Below are positions 15,058-24,086 of a stretch of 64,000 nt of DNA, one piece after another; within the stretch, counting starts at the first letter, position 1, and the number at the start of each line of letters is the position of its first letter. The stretch lies in contig NZ_NMQW01000004.1 of NCBI RefSeq assembly GCF_002234615.1, forward strand, positions 28,007 through 92,006, given 5' to 3'. The notes below the pieces were generated by a model. It had not been told where the DNA came from and did no database searches. It was given only the letters and a program-made list of their open reading frames with translations. The stretch is from Paenibacillus rigui. Lineage in GTDB: Bacteria > Bacillota > Bacilli > Paenibacillales > NBRC-103111. The translations under genes and the position numbers were made by a program.

Positions 15058-15600
15058 CTAGGAGAAAAAGTAGTCCAGATCTGTAAGCACTCTTTCGGTT
15101 AAGGGCAGGATCAGCTGCTCCTCCATCGTGATATGATCCTTCATGATCAAGCAGCCCTGCAAAAGATATGAGGCCGCTTCCACGAGCCTCTTCCTTACAA
15201 TACCAGGCGTCATATCCAGAACCGCCTCGTTGAACGATTGGATAAACGAAACGCCTAACTGATGATCCTTTTCCAAAACCCAGAAAGAAGGCCTGATTGA
15301 CGGAACCGGTTGACGATGGAAATAGGCCATCAGAAAAGGGAACAGCTCCTGCTCCTCCCATTCGGAGTGCTGCTCCAGCTTCTCCTCAAATTGAGCGGTC
15401 CATATCTTGAGCTGCTGAACAATCTGCAGACATTTCCCGACATCATCCAACAGCATCACTTCCTTGGCATTCACTTCAAGAATCCGCAATTGCTGCCGCA
15501 ACTGCTCGTGTTCCTCCTGTAAACGGTCCGTCGCGTAAAAAATGGCATCCGGGTTTGATGAAGCGAGCCCAGAGCTGCAGCTTAAGGCATGTAACTCCAT
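15058..15600 (-). CDS. Hemerythrin-like domain protein
   Basis: A 180-residue four-helix HHE protein. Putative di-iron ligands are in EEHEQL, EQHSEWEEQELFPFL, LEKDHQLG and MKDHITMEEQLILPL. It is a single domain with no DUF542 module, unlike the neighbouring RIC protein. ATG 15600 has a GGGGGG run upstream; the longer frame to 15633 would start at the predicted promoter's start site. Single-domain hemerythrins bind oxygen or nitric oxide. Its own Fnr-type promoter overlaps the 3' end of moaA. A role in oxygen or nitric oxide sensing or scavenging is inferred. Confidence 0.85.
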   Translation of the reverse strand: MELHALSCSSGLASSNPDAIFYATDRLQEEHEQLRQQLRILEVNAKEVMLLDDVGKCLQIVQQLKIWTAQFEEKLEQHSEWEEQELFPFLMAYFHRQPVPSIRPSFWVLEKDHQLGVSFIQSFNEAVLDMTPGIVRKRLVEAASYLLQGCLIMKDHITMEEQLILPLTERVLTDLDYFFS

Positions 15601-15647
15601 TCCGAAATCCCCCCAAACCAAAGTTCTCCTCATTTCCTAATGTCTAA

Positions 15648-15690
15648 AGTATAGCTCCTCCACCCGATTCCTACTGTGCGGCGCATCACA
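15648..15690 (-). promoter_or_regulatory. Fnr/Crp-type box and promoter of the hemerythrin gene
   Basis: TGTGCGGCGCATCACA (15675-15690) is one base off the palindrome. TATACT on the minus strand (15653-15648) puts the box at exactly -41.5. The box abuts the moaA stop codon. Confidence 0.85.
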
Positions 15691-16719
15691 CTAGCCTCCG
15701 ATATGAGACATTTCCACCTTCGGCGCAGCTGCCGGTTGCGTAAGTCTCGTTTCCGAATACCGATCCTGGCGTTTACCCCAGACGTCGGCGATAAAGGATC
15801 TTAATTCGTCGTCGCTCTTGCCTTCCCTCATGACATGGAGCAGATCCGTCTTCGTTGAGGCAAACAAACAGGTGTACAAATGCCCTTCCGCAGAAAGCCT
15901 GGCTCGTGTACAGCTGCCGCAAAACGCCTGCGTTACGGACGAGATCAAGCCGATTTCATCCTCGGAGCCCTGATACCGGTAACGCGTAGCCACCTCGCCA
16001 AAATAATTCGATTCTACAGGCTCCAGCGGCATCTCTTTATGAATGCGTTCAATAATCTGCCTGCTCGGCACAACATGCTTCAAATTCCAGGCATTGCTGT
16101 TTCCGACATCCATAAATTCAACGAATCTTAAGATGTGCCCCCGCTCGCGGAAGTATTTGGCCATGGGAACAACATCCTGGTCGTTAACCCCCTTCTGGAC
16201 AACCATATTCACCTTCACGGATAATCCTTCCGAAGCCGCTGCATCGATGCCCTCAAGCACTCGTTTGGCGGGAAATCTCCGTCCGTTCATAACGCCAAAC
16301 CGTTCCTCATCCAGGCTATCCAGACTTACCGTGATGCGTTCCAATCCGGCATCCTTCAACTCCCTCGCCTTTTGCTTCAGCAGCGATCCATTGGTCGTCA
16401 CGGCAATATCCCTTACGCCTTCTATCCGGCGGATCAGGGATATCATTTCGCCTATATTGTTTTTTAACAGCGGCTCGCCGCCCGTAATTCGTATTTTCTC
16501 AACGCCAAGCGATACAAATATTCGAGTCAGCCTTTCCCATTCGGGAAGGCTCAGCAGCTTGTCTTGCGGAAGAAAGCGAAAATCAGGGCCAAACACCTCT
16601 TCAGGCATGCAATAGCGGCATCTGAAATTGCAGCGGTCTGTAACGGAGATGCGCAGGTCTCGAAGCGGCCGGCCAAGCGCGTCATGGATCGGGAGAGCAT
16701 TCTCATCATGTTTTTCCAT
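15691..16719 (-). CDS. moaA: GTP 3',8-cyclase MoaA (molybdenum cofactor biosynthesis)
   Basis: A 342-residue radical SAM enzyme. The N-terminal cluster motif is [17 protein letters not shown], followed by ITGGEPLL. The C-terminal auxiliary-cluster cysteines are in [21 protein letters not shown]. The protein ends in the conserved Gly-Gly. MoaA converts GTP to 3',8-cyclo-GTP, the first step to molybdopterin. The start is ATG 16719 or an upstream TTG at 16737 that overlaps the moeA stop; the ATG is preferred although its ribosome binding site (GTGGGA) is weak. It follows moeA in one Fnr-type operon and supplies cofactor for the nitrate reductase. Confidence 0.95.
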   Translation of the reverse strand: MEKHDENALPIHDALGRPLRDLRISVTDRCNFRCRYCMPEEVFGPDFRFLPQDKLLSLPEWERLTRIFVSLGVEKIRITGGEPLLKNNIGEMISLIRRIEGVRDIAVTTNGSLLKQKARELKDAGLERITVSLDSLDEERFGVMNGRRFPAKRVLEGIDAAASEGLSVKVNMVVQKGVNDQDVVPMAKYFRERGHILRFVEFMDVGNSNAWNLKHVVPSRQIIERIHKEMPLEPVESNYFGEVATRYRYQGSEDEIGLISSVTQAFCGSCTRARLSAEGHLYTCLFASTKTDLLHVMREGKSDDELRSFIADVWGKRQDRYSETRLTQPAAAPKVEMSHIGG

Positions 16720-16733
16720 CCGATGTCCCACTT

Positions 16734-18014
16734 TCAATATAGGGTACTTTCATAGGGAAGAGGTATCACCTCTACCTGCTGACCCGCAGCAACGCCTCGC
16801 GAACCCGCTGGAATCCGGACGAGGCAGTTCGCATCCTGGATCGAAACCAGCATACTTGAGTTATTTTTCACCAGCGCCGTTACCGTCACTTGCTGATGGG
16901 CATGGCTCATTCGCCCTCTTATATATCGGTCATGCGGACATCCTTTCCCGAAATCCTCCGCCATCACCGCCTGGATAGAGTGACTACACGGGTCGGCTAT
17001 GCCTTGCATGGCCAGCAGTGCAAGCCGTACCAGCAGTTCAAAGCCAATGAAGCAGGCGCCTGGGTTCCCGGATAGCCCGAATACAAGCTTCTTGTTGATA
17101 AACCCGGCTGTAGTCGGACTGCCTGGCCGCATCGCAATCTTATTGAAGAGCATTTCCATGCCTTCCCCGTTCATCGAAGAAAAGAAGTCGGCCATGATAT
17201 CATAATCCCCGACAGAGACCCCTCCGGAGACGACGAGCATATCACATTCCTGTATGGCCGCTCGAATCGTACGTGCGATACCGTCGAGGTCATCCGGGGC
17301 CGTTCCATATTTCATTGCGCGCCCGCCGTATTGTTCAATTTGGGCCGCAAGCATGTAATCGTTGCTATTGCGAATCTTCCCGGGCAGAAGCGGGTCGCCT
17401 ACAGCAACCAGCTCGCTTCCCGTCGTTAATATACCGACGACCGGGCGGCGAATAACAGGGACCCGGGCATGTCCTTGGGAAGCCAGAAGTGCGATTTGGC
17501 CTGGTCCGATCCGGGTGCCTTTGCCCATGAGCAGCTGCCCTGGCGTGATTTCGTCCCCTATTCCCGTAATATTCTGTCCCTGAGCAACCGTGTGCTTCAC
17601 ACGGACCCAAACTTGTCCATCCGCTTCGAATTCCTCCGTCTGCTCGAACATGACCACAGCATTCGCTCCATCCGGGACGGCTGAGCCTGTCATGACTCGG
17701 ATCGCGGTTCCAGCGATGACTTGCTTACTCGCAACGCTTCCCGCAGGCACCTCGTCGATCACCTTTAGGCAGGCGGGATGTTGCGGAGTCGCGAATGAAG
17801 CGTCTTCGCCAAGCACTGCATACCCATCCAGACCGGACCGGCGAAAATGCGGCATGCCTTCTTTCGAGAACAACGGCTCTGAAATTCTTCTATGCAAACA
17901 TGAATCTATCGTTACATACTCGCTGTCCAACTGCCGAACATGCTGCAGGATCAGGCTCTGCGCATATTCGACCTTGACTGCTCTGCGGGCAAACCTCCGG
18001 TTCCTGTCGATCAT
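16734..18014 (-). CDS. moeA: Molybdopterin molybdenumtransferase MoeA
   Basis: A 426-residue MoeA. Recognisable stretches are [60 protein letters not shown] and [19 protein letters not shown]. The enzyme inserts molybdate into adenylylated molybdopterin. ATG 18014 with AAGGAAAGG nine bases upstream is chosen: the predicted transcription start is near 18042, so the ATG at 18035 would have only about seven leader bases. It is first in the moeA-moaA operon. Confidence 0.94.
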   Translation of the reverse strand: MIDRNRRFARRAVKVEYAQSLILQHVRQLDSEYVTIDSCLHRRISEPLFSKEGMPHFRRSGLDGYAVLGEDASFATPQHPACLKVIDEVPAGSVASKQVIAGTAIRVMTGSAVPDGANAVVMFEQTEEFEADGQVWVRVKHTVAQGQNITGIGDEITPGQLLMGKGTRIGPGQIALLASQGHARVPVIRRPVVGILTTGSELVAVGDPLLPGKIRNSNDYMLAAQIEQYGGRAMKYGTAPDDLDGIARTIRAAIQECDMLVVSGGVSVGDYDIMADFFSSMNGEGMEMLFNKIAMRPGSPTTAGFINKKLVFGLSGNPGACFIGFELLVRLALLAMQGIADPCSHSIQAVMAEDFGKGCPHDRYIRGRMSHAHQQVTVTALVKNNSSMLVSIQDANCLVRIPAGSRGVAAGQQVEVIPLPYESTLY

Positions 18015-18048
18015 CCTGAAATTCCTTTCCTTCATCCTTCATAGTTGA

Positions 18049-18091
18049 ATCATAAAGCTTTACGCTGCTGTCTGATGTGATGCTAATCACA
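18049..18091 (-). promoter_or_regulatory. Fnr/Crp-type box and promoter of moeA-moaA
   Basis: TGTGATGCTAATCACA (18076-18091) is a perfect TGTGA-N6-TCACA box. TATGAT on the minus strand (18054-18049) sets the centre at -41.5 with a start near 18042. This decides between the two possible moeA starts. Confidence 0.88.
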
Positions 18092-18177
18092 TGCAGCAGC
18101 AGCATATCCACAGCTGCCTGCCATGGCATTCGTAAGGTCTTCGGAGGGTGTTCCTCCAGATGATTTGGTATTAAAGA

Positions 18178-18216
18178 CAGAAAAAGACCCACAACAAAGA
18201 GCTGTTGCAGATCTTT
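18178..18216 (-). terminator. Terminator of the effector-binding protein gene
   Basis: On the minus strand AGATCTGCAACA and TGTTGTGGGTCT pair over 12 positions (four wobbles), followed by TTTTT. It lies about 20 bases after the stop at 18235. Confidence 0.8.
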
Positions 18217-18234
18217 TCCCATGCATGCTTCTGA

Positions 18235-18618
18235 TTAAACGGATAGAAATATTTGTATAGTTCCATCTTTAGAATAAAATTCGAAATCAGTTTTATAGGC
18301 TCTTCTCATATCACTTTTCCAAATCTGCACCCAAGCATGAAAAACGCCCTGCGGGTCGGCAGGATCAACTTCCACAATATGGTAGTTTCCTGCAGGAATG
18401 AGGACACTACTTTCATCAATATATTTCTGTTCAGAACCAATATGCAAATCATAATCACCTGTATAATCGCTTGAATAATTATTATAAACAGCATAGATAT
18501 CCCCTTTTACATTTAAGCGAAGAAATTCCTCCCACAGACTAAGTATTTTGTCTGTATTTTGGTTATTGGTTCTTATTTTTTTACCATAAATAAGCTTCTC
18601 GGTTACTGCTGCATGCAT
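18235..18618 (-). CDS. GyrI-like / effector-binding domain protein
   Basis: A 127-residue stand-alone small-molecule-binding domain of the GyrI/AraC-effector (Cass2-like) type. The signature stretches are VYNNYSSDYTGDYDLHIG and IPAGNYHIVEVD, ending in a DFEFYSKDGTIQIFL strand. Such proteins bind hydrophobic or drug-like ligands. It lies 63 bases downstream of a WYL regulator on the same strand and shares its low GC content, unlike the flanks, so the two probably moved together. The ATG at 18618 has AGGAGG upstream. Confidence 0.82.
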   Translation of the reverse strand: MHAAVTEKLIYGKKIRTNNQNTDKILSLWEEFLRLNVKGDIYAVYNNYSSDYTGDYDLHIGSEQKYIDESSVLIPAGNYHIVEVDPADPQGVFHAWVQIWKSDMRRAYKTDFEFYSKDGTIQIFLSV

Positions 18619-18681
18619 GTATGTTTCCTCCTACTCGTTTTAATATGGAAACTATAACATTCATATGATGACAACAGTCTG

Positions 18682-19593
18682 TCAGCTTTCATAAATAAAC
18701 TTAATTTCATTCCTATATTCATGTTTAAGCCATAGTGGGGATAATATCTTTACATGCCTGCCAAACATGAGTAGAAATGGCAATATATTTTTAGCACTGT
18801 CATAATGAAAGGCTACTCTTATACTCCCATCTTCAAGAATGGATATTTCATCATCCGTAAAAAAATCGTATAGCTTACCAAGTTCACCTTTGGAAAACAG
18901 CAATATAATCTCCTCAACTTGAACGGACTTAGGAGTCAAGTACTCATTTTCCACTGTATAAACATTTCGAGTACTGTCAATTATGACCTCCATGCTTCTT
19001 ATCCTAGTCAATTTAAATAGTCTTAAAGCTTTTTTGGATTCGCAAAAGGCTTCCAAATACCAGCTTCCATTCATAAAATTTAATTTTAAAGGTTGAATGA
19101 TTCTACTCGAAATATTGGCTGTTTGTGACACATACTGAATCCGAATTTTATGCCCCTCATCAATGATAGAGAGTACTTTTTTTATCTTCAATTTGGTTTC
19201 TTCTTCTATCGATTCCCGGTGTAATGTAGATGAAGTTATTGTAATATTAGAATGAAATTCTTCCTTATTTTCTTTCAAAAGCTCTATTTTTCTTTGTAAC
19301 ACGGATAATTGATTGTTATCAAACAACTCACTTTTTAATGTTAAACCCTCTAATAAAAATTTCTTTTCCTCTTCGGTAAATGTAAATTTATCTAGTTGAT
19401 AGTTATCTATTAATGTAAAACCGCCATTTTTCCCCAGGTAAGAAATAATAGGGATTCCGATTGCTGATAGAGCATCCATATCTCTATAAATCGTTCTTTT
19501 ACTTACTTCAAATTCATTGGCCAGTTCATCGGCAGAAACTAATTTTTTCTTCAATAAATAGATAAGTATGGAGAACATTCTTGCAGTTTTCAT
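18682..19593 (-). CDS. HTH-WYL domain transcriptional regulator (YafY/DeoR-like)
   Basis: A 303-residue regulator. An N-terminal winged HTH (LVSADELANEFEVSKRTIYRDMDALSAIGIPI) is followed by a long linker helix and a WYL domain (KIRIQYVSQT, RIIQPLKLNFMNGSWYLEAFC, FKLTRIRSMEV). WYL domains bind small ligands or nucleic acid. Base composition and codon use are markedly AT-rich against both flanks, a sign of acquisition from another genome. It is followed by the effector-binding protein and probably controls it. Confidence 0.9.
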   Translation of the reverse strand: MKTARMFSILIYLLKKKLVSADELANEFEVSKRTIYRDMDALSAIGIPIISYLGKNGGFTLIDNYQLDKFTFTEEEKKFLLEGLTLKSELFDNNQLSVLQRKIELLKENKEEFHSNITITSSTLHRESIEEETKLKIKKVLSIIDEGHKIRIQYVSQTANISSRIIQPLKLNFMNGSWYLEAFCESKKALRLFKLTRIRSMEVIIDSTRNVYTVENEYLTPKSVQVEEIILLFSKGELGKLYDFFTDDEISILEDGSIRVAFHYDSAKNILPFLLMFGRHVKILSPLWLKHEYRNEIKFIYES

Positions 19594-19697
19594 GGCATCC
19601 TCCTTGTCTGATCAAATTGCCATATTGGCCTGCATCCCCTATGGATGCAGACATGACAAGAACGATCTGTCGTAAATGCCGAGGCCAGCCTTTACGC

Positions 19698-20567
19698 CTA
19701 CTCCCCCTCTACCCAAACCTCATCCCCGTCAATATACACTTTTCCGGAGGCTTTACGGTATTCCGTCGGAGACAGGTTGACCGATTTCTTGAATATTCTT
19801 GAGAAATAGTACAGCTCCAGTCCGATTTCATCGGCGATCGCCGAAACCGACATATCCGTCGTGGACAGCAGTCTCCGCGCTTTGTCCAGTCGTTTCTTGT
19901 TAATGTAGACAATAGGCGATAGTCCCATCATCGTTTTGAAGTAGTGCAGAAAGTAGTTGGGATGAAAATGAACCAGCTTGGCCAGCTCCTCTACGGTCAT
20001 CGGCTCCGCCAGATGCCGTTCGATATAGGACAGCACGCTGTTGATCTTCGAGGTGCTCGACATCGCGGTCAAGTGCAGCTGATCGTCGGATTGCTCGATG
20101 TATTCGGATATAATATCAAGCAGGATGGACTTGATCCGAAGCGGCGCCGTGACCTGGCTGCCGCTGCTCAGCTCGATCAGCTCCTCGAACTGCTGCTCCA
20201 GCTTGCGCTCATCCTGAACCTCGATCCAGTGCGGGAGCTCCAGCATTTGGAACAGATTGACGTCCCCCACCGTTGCGGAGAAGTGACACCAGTACTTGCC
20301 GAGGGGATTTTCCACCACCGGGGCGTAGGACAGCCTCATTCCCGCAGGCAATAAATACAGCTGGCCCCTGCGGGGGCTGTAGTCCTTTCCCCGGATATGG
20401 ATCCAGCCTTCGCCTTCCCTTATGAAATAAAGTCGGTTTTCATTCGGCATCCTATTGTTCGTACGCCAATTGACCCCAACCTTCGTGTAATGGGCAATCT
20501 GCATATTGATCTGGGTATTCTCCAAGTAGCTTCGCATCAGCTGAAGCTGTAATTTGTCCTGGTCCAT
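19698..20567 (-). CDS. AraC-family regulator
   Basis: A 289-residue AraC/XylS protein. The N-terminal cupin-like domain (NRLYFIREGEGWIHIRGKDY, LYLLPAGMRLSYAPV) precedes two HTH motifs (VEELAKLVHFHPNYFLHYFKTMMGLSPIVYI and VSAIADEIGLELYYFSRIFKKSVNLSPTEYRK). ATG 20567 follows GGGGAGGAA and is preferred over the upstream in-frame ATG at 20636. It is divergent from the PhyH dioxygenase pair at 20754, which it probably controls. Confidence 0.9.
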   Translation of the reverse strand: MDQDKLQLQLMRSYLENTQINMQIAHYTKVGVNWRTNNRMPNENRLYFIREGEGWIHIRGKDYSPRRGQLYLLPAGMRLSYAPVVENPLGKYWCHFSATVGDVNLFQMLELPHWIEVQDERKLEQQFEELIELSSGSQVTAPLRIKSILLDIISEYIEQSDDQLHLTAMSSTSKINSVLSYIERHLAEPMTVEELAKLVHFHPNYFLHYFKTMMGLSPIVYINKKRLDKARRLLSTTDMSVSAIADEIGLELYYFSRIFKKSVNLSPTEYRKASGKVYIDGDEVWVEGE

Positions 20568-20710
20568 AGTTCCTCCCCACCCAACCGATATTACCTTAGC
20601 ATTGTGCAAAAGTTTGCTACTATCATACATCCCCAACCGTCGTTTTGCATACTAAAATAATCAATGTAAGCGAATAGCAGGAACGGTCGAAAAACTCAGC
20701 ACACGCTTTC

Positions 20711-20745
20711 GAAGCAAGTTTTGCTTCGCAAAACTCTAAGGAGGG
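20711..20745 (+). promoter_or_regulatory. Leader hairpin element before a ribosome binding site (copy 1)
   Basis: AGTTTTGC (20717-20724) and GCAAAACT (20728-20735) form a perfect eight-base hairpin with loop TTC, ending two bases before AAGGAGGG. An alternative hairpin, GAAGCAA (20711-20717) with TTGCTTC (20721-20727), uses the same bases and excludes the first. The same module stands at 52641-52720 and 53198-53280, before unrelated genes. It may be a cis-acting RNA element or a spreading leader repeat. Confidence 0.6.
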
Positions 20746-20753
20746 AACCCCCC

Positions 20754-21041
20754 ATGAGCACAACCCGTCAGCAAATTTTAATTTTGCATCTGAGCGAGCC
20801 GGATCTGGAGTCCCGTACTGTTGCCTGGGCCCTATACGACAGCACAATCCCCAAAGGGCAGCTGCAAATGAACACCGGCGATTCCAACGAGCCGCCGTAC
20901 GATTCGGTGCTGGACGCTATGCGCGACGGCTGGAATGTTATGCAGCTGCCGACGCTTCCGATTTTCCGTACAGGCTTCGAGCATGAGCAGGGACACCTGC
21001 CCTATGAATATGTTCTGGAAAGAAAGGTGACGATCGGATGA
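20754..21041 (+). CDS. Hypothetical protein co-translated with a PhyH dioxygenase
   Basis: A 95-residue soluble protein I do not recognise: MSTTRQQILILHLSEPDLESR, a central WALYDSTIPKGQL, then DSVLDAMRDGWNVMQLP, a helix-turn stretch. No cysteine, membrane helix or signal peptide. ATG 20754 has AAGGAGGG upstream; the longer frame from 20721 lies inside the leader hairpin. Its stop overlaps the next start (ATGA), so the two products are made together and may interact. Confidence 0.75.
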   Translation: MSTTRQQILILHLSEPDLESRTVAWALYDSTIPKGQLQMNTGDSNEPPYDSVLDAMRDGWNVMQLPTLPIFRTGFEHEQGHLPYEYVLERKVTIG

Positions 21042-21826
21042 GTAACGTAGAGAAGCATCATCTCCTGACCGCGAAGCAAATGGCCGAGTTTGCCGTGAAC
21101 GGCTTTTTGAAGCTGGATGAAATCGTGCCGCAGGAATTGAACGAAGCCGCCTATAAGGAGCAGCGCGAATATAAAGGCCATGGCGGCCAATATTGGCATG
21201 AATCCAAAGTGATCCGCGACATTTTCGAGCTGCCTCAGGTGAAGGGGGCCATCCAAAGCTTCGTCGGCCGCTCGCCGATTTATGACCATTCGTTTATGCA
21301 CATTGTCCGCGCCAAGCATCTTAAGGGCCAGATATATCATGCCGACTCCGTTATCGACACGCGTCCGTTCGGCTTCGACATTCAAGCCTTCTACTTCTCT
21401 CACGATGCACCGGACGAAATGGGTCCTACCCTCGTTCTCCCTGGCTCCCACCTGCGCAAGGTCAGCAACGCCAGCATCGGACGCTATAAAAATATTGTCG
21501 GCCAAAAGCGCCTGGTCTCCAAAGCAGGCTCCATCGGCTTCCTGCACCACGGCATCTGGCACTGTGCGCAGCCGAACTTTACAGACGAGACCCGCTACGT
21601 GTTCAAGCTCCGTCTTCGTCCAGGCCAGGAGCAGCGCAGCCTGTTCAATACCGACGACTACGATAGCCCAGAGGTACGCGAGGTATTCAAAAAAGCGTAC
21701 CATCCCTGGTGCGGTGACGAAGCCCGCGTGAATCAGATTCAAACGGCCAAGTTCTGGCGTTACCTGTGCGGCGACGACAAGGTCGACACTTCGTTCGAGG
21801 GCGCGCTCACGCGGATGGGATTATAG
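21038..21826 (+). CDS. Phytanoyl-CoA dioxygenase (PhyH) family protein
   Basis: A 262-residue non-haem Fe(II)/2-oxoglutarate oxygenase of the PhyH family. The iron triad is IYHADSV (HXD) and GIWHCAQPN (distal His), with an arginine further on in RYVFKLRLRPG for the co-substrate. GPTLVLPGSHLRKVS is the typical PhyH strand. Substrate unknown; PhyH proteins next to AraC regulators are common in Paenibacillus. A strong terminator follows at once. Confidence 0.88.
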   Translation: MSNVEKHHLLTAKQMAEFAVNGFLKLDEIVPQELNEAAYKEQREYKGHGGQYWHESKVIRDIFELPQVKGAIQSFVGRSPIYDHSFMHIVRAKHLKGQIYHADSVIDTRPFGFDIQAFYFSHDAPDEMGPTLVLPGSHLRKVSNASIGRYKNIVGQKRLVSKAGSIGFLHHGIWHCAQPNFTDETRYVFKLRLRPGQEQRSLFNTDDYDSPEVREVFKKAYHPWCGDEARVNQIQTAKFWRYLCGDDKVDTSFEGALTRMGL

Positions 21827-21830
21827 AAGT

Positions 21831-21858
21831 AAAACCCGGTGCCACGGCACCGGGTTTT
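21831..21858 (+). terminator. Terminator of the PhyH operon
   Basis: AAAACCCGGTGCC and GGCACCGGGTTTT make a 13-base inverted repeat starting 4 bases after the PhyH stop. The T run is short (TTTT), and the symmetry lets it act both ways. Confidence 0.85.
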
Positions 21859-22108
21859 GTCTGGTTGTGCGGCTTCTGCGAATCGAAGCCCAAGCTGTAC
21901 GGATTCCGAATTCGCCAATTCGGCTATTCCTTGCTATGAAGAAGGGCAGGCACATCATCGGCGCAGACGGATCGGAGCATGGCGATCCCCGGTCCTTTTA
22001 ACAATGCGGACAAGTATCCTGATTGTAAGGTGTGTGCGCCAAGAATAGGAACAACGGCAGGGAGCATGGTATACTGTCACCAAGCATGCCCCGAAGGAGA
22101 TCGATGAC

Positions 22109-22849
22109 TTGCAGCTCGTTATTCAACAATCCAGCCTGGATCAACACATCAGCATATACGATACAACGGAATTTGAAGGTGAAAAGGGGCGCTTCCGGGT
22201 GCTGCAATTTGCGAACGATGCCATACAAGGCGCCATGGATCTGAACGATCCGAAACGCGTTGTGTTCGAGTACCCACGGGCCCTTATTCACTTGATGGAA
22301 TACAACCTTCCTTCGTTCGAGGATGCGTTCATTATCGGACACGGTATCGGGACGATAGCGGGGTATTTTGCGAAAAAAAACGTGAAGGTAGCGGAGCTGG
22401 ATGAGAACATCGTGTCCTTAAGCCGGACGTACTTCGGATACAGTGGAGATAATGTGAGGATCGGGGACGGACGCCAGCTGCTGCATCAGGAAAAGCCCGC
22501 CTCCTGCGACTATATCCTTGTCGATGCGTTCACCGAGAAGGGAACTCCGGTCCACCTGGTGTCCCGGCAATTTTTTGACATGGCGCGGGAAAAGCTGTAC
22601 CCCTGCGGGTATATCCTTCTGAACCTGATGGGCAAAGGAGGACAAGACCGGCGGATCAGCGCCATTCATACGACGCTTAGCGAAGTGTTCCCCTATATTA
22701 AGGCTTTCGCACTTCCCTCCGAGCATGCCCATGACGTGCAAAATCGGATTATGATCGCCGGCAATCAGCCCATCGGATTTCAAGCCCGCCAATTGGCAGG
22801 CTTTGTTGAAATTGAGCCGGAGCCGGGAGATGTGCTGTGGGATGATTAA
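22109..22849 (+). CDS. Spermidine synthase-like methyltransferase-fold protein
   Basis: A 246-residue Rossmann-fold protein of the spermidine synthase (SpeE) superfamily. The nucleotide-binding loop is modified (FIIGHGIGTIAGYF), then VAELDENIVSLSRTYFG and VRIGDGRQLL, and CDYILVDAF in place of the DVIIxD polyamine loop. It may therefore be a SpeE-like protein without aminopropyltransferase activity. The start is a TTG at 22109 with AAGGAGAT upstream. Its stop overlaps that of aroC, which converges on it. Confidence 0.75.
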   Translation: MQLVIQQSSLDQHISIYDTTEFEGEKGRFRVLQFANDAIQGAMDLNDPKRVVFEYPRALIHLMEYNLPSFEDAFIIGHGIGTIAGYFAKKNVKVAELDENIVSLSRTYFGYSGDNVRIGDGRQLLHQEKPASCDYILVDAFTEKGTPVHLVSRQFFDMAREKLYPCGYILLNLMGKGGQDRRISAIHTTLSEVFPYIKAFALPSEHAHDVQNRIMIAGNQPIGFQARQLAGFVEIEPEPGDVLWDD

Positions 22850-23901
22850 CCCCTCATCGCCGCCTGCCGCTTGTACTGATCCTCCAGCACGAGGCAAGCC
22901 ATCGCCTCGACAACCGGTACGATTCGCGGGCAAATGCAAGGATCGTGCCTTCCGATCGTTCGGATCTGCTGCTCATCCCCATGCACATTGACCGTCCTCT
23001 GCGGAAGCGAGATGGAGGAGGTCGGCTTGACGGCAATCCGGAATACAATGTCCTGCCCTGTACTGATGCCTCCGAGAATACCTCCGGAGTGATTGCTTAC
23101 GAATCCGGCAGCATCCATTCCATCGTTGTTCTCACTGCCGAGCATGGAAGCGGCGGCGAAGCCGGAGCCGAATTCAATGCCTTTGACCGCACCGATGGAC
23201 AGCATGGCCTTCGCCAGCTCAGCATCCAGCTTGTCGAACACAGGCTCCCCAAGGCCCGGTGCCACTCCACGGATACGGCACTCCACAATCCCGCCGCAGC
23301 TGTCGCCTGCAGCAGCCAGCTGTTCAACCTTCCGAATCATTTGAGCGGCCGCTGAAGGATCGCAGGCGCGAACCGCATTGTGCTCAATAGCTTCTTCATC
23401 AAAGGTACGGCAGGCGATCCCGCCAATTTCTTTGGTGTAGGCCAGCACTTGGACGCCTCGTCTCTCCAGCAGCTTTCGGGCTACGGCCCCTCCGGCTACC
23501 CTTGCGGCAGTTTCCCTTCCGGAGGCACGCCCGCTCCCGCGATGATCCCGGATACCGTACTTTTGTAAATAAGTAAAATCCGCATGCCCCGGGCGAAAAG
23601 AATGCTGAATGTCCCGGTAGGCCTCCGGCTTCATGTCCTGATTGTACAGCATAAGGCAGAGCGGCGTTCCGGTTGTCCGCCCCTCATAAATGCCTGATAC
23701 AATATGCACAAGGTCATTCTCCTTGCGCGGCGTGGTCACCGAGGATTGCCCCGGCTTGCGGCGGTCCATCTGAAGCTGAATGTATTCCTCATCCATGTCA
23801 ACTCCCGGCGTCACCCCATCCACGATAACACCGATGGCCGCTCCATGCGATTCCCCGAACGTTGTTATTTTGAAGCTGTCTCCGAATGTATTTCCAGCCA
23901 T
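22846..23901 (-). CDS. aroC: Chorismate synthase
   Basis: A 351-residue chorismate synthase, converting EPSP to chorismate with reduced FMN. Signatures are TFGESHGAAIGVIVDGVTPG at the N-terminus, RPGHADFTYLQKYGIRDHRG and GRASGRETAARVAGGAVA, and NHSGGILGGISTGQDIV. It is slightly short for the usual 360-390 residues. ATG 23901 follows GGAGAGAGGG. It lies 185 bases downstream of aroA on the same strand, so the last two steps to chorismate are paired. Confidence 0.95.
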   Translation of the reverse strand: MAGNTFGDSFKITTFGESHGAAIGVIVDGVTPGVDMDEEYIQLQMDRRKPGQSSVTTPRKENDLVHIVSGIYEGRTTGTPLCLMLYNQDMKPEAYRDIQHSFRPGHADFTYLQKYGIRDHRGSGRASGRETAARVAGGAVARKLLERRGVQVLAYTKEIGGIACRTFDEEAIEHNAVRACDPSAAAQMIRKVEQLAAAGDSCGGIVECRIRGVAPGLGEPVFDKLDAELAKAMLSIGAVKGIEFGSGFAAASMLGSENNDGMDAAGFVSNHSGGILGGISTGQDIVFRIAVKPTSSISLPQRTVNVHGDEQQIRTIGRHDPCICPRIVPVVEAMACLVLEDQYKRQAAMRG

Positions 23902-24086
23902 GCTCTTATCCCTCTCTCCTTGTACATGATATAACACCGCAGTGTACGTCACTTGCGAACGCAGATTCACCTATCCAGTTCGGCTTTGCTGCATTCGCTT
24001 CCCCTGCTACTCCCGAGGAGCTCTACAGTTCACCCGCTCCCCACCAGTTCGTTCCACTCCTGCCAGTTCATCCGACCTCAACACGT

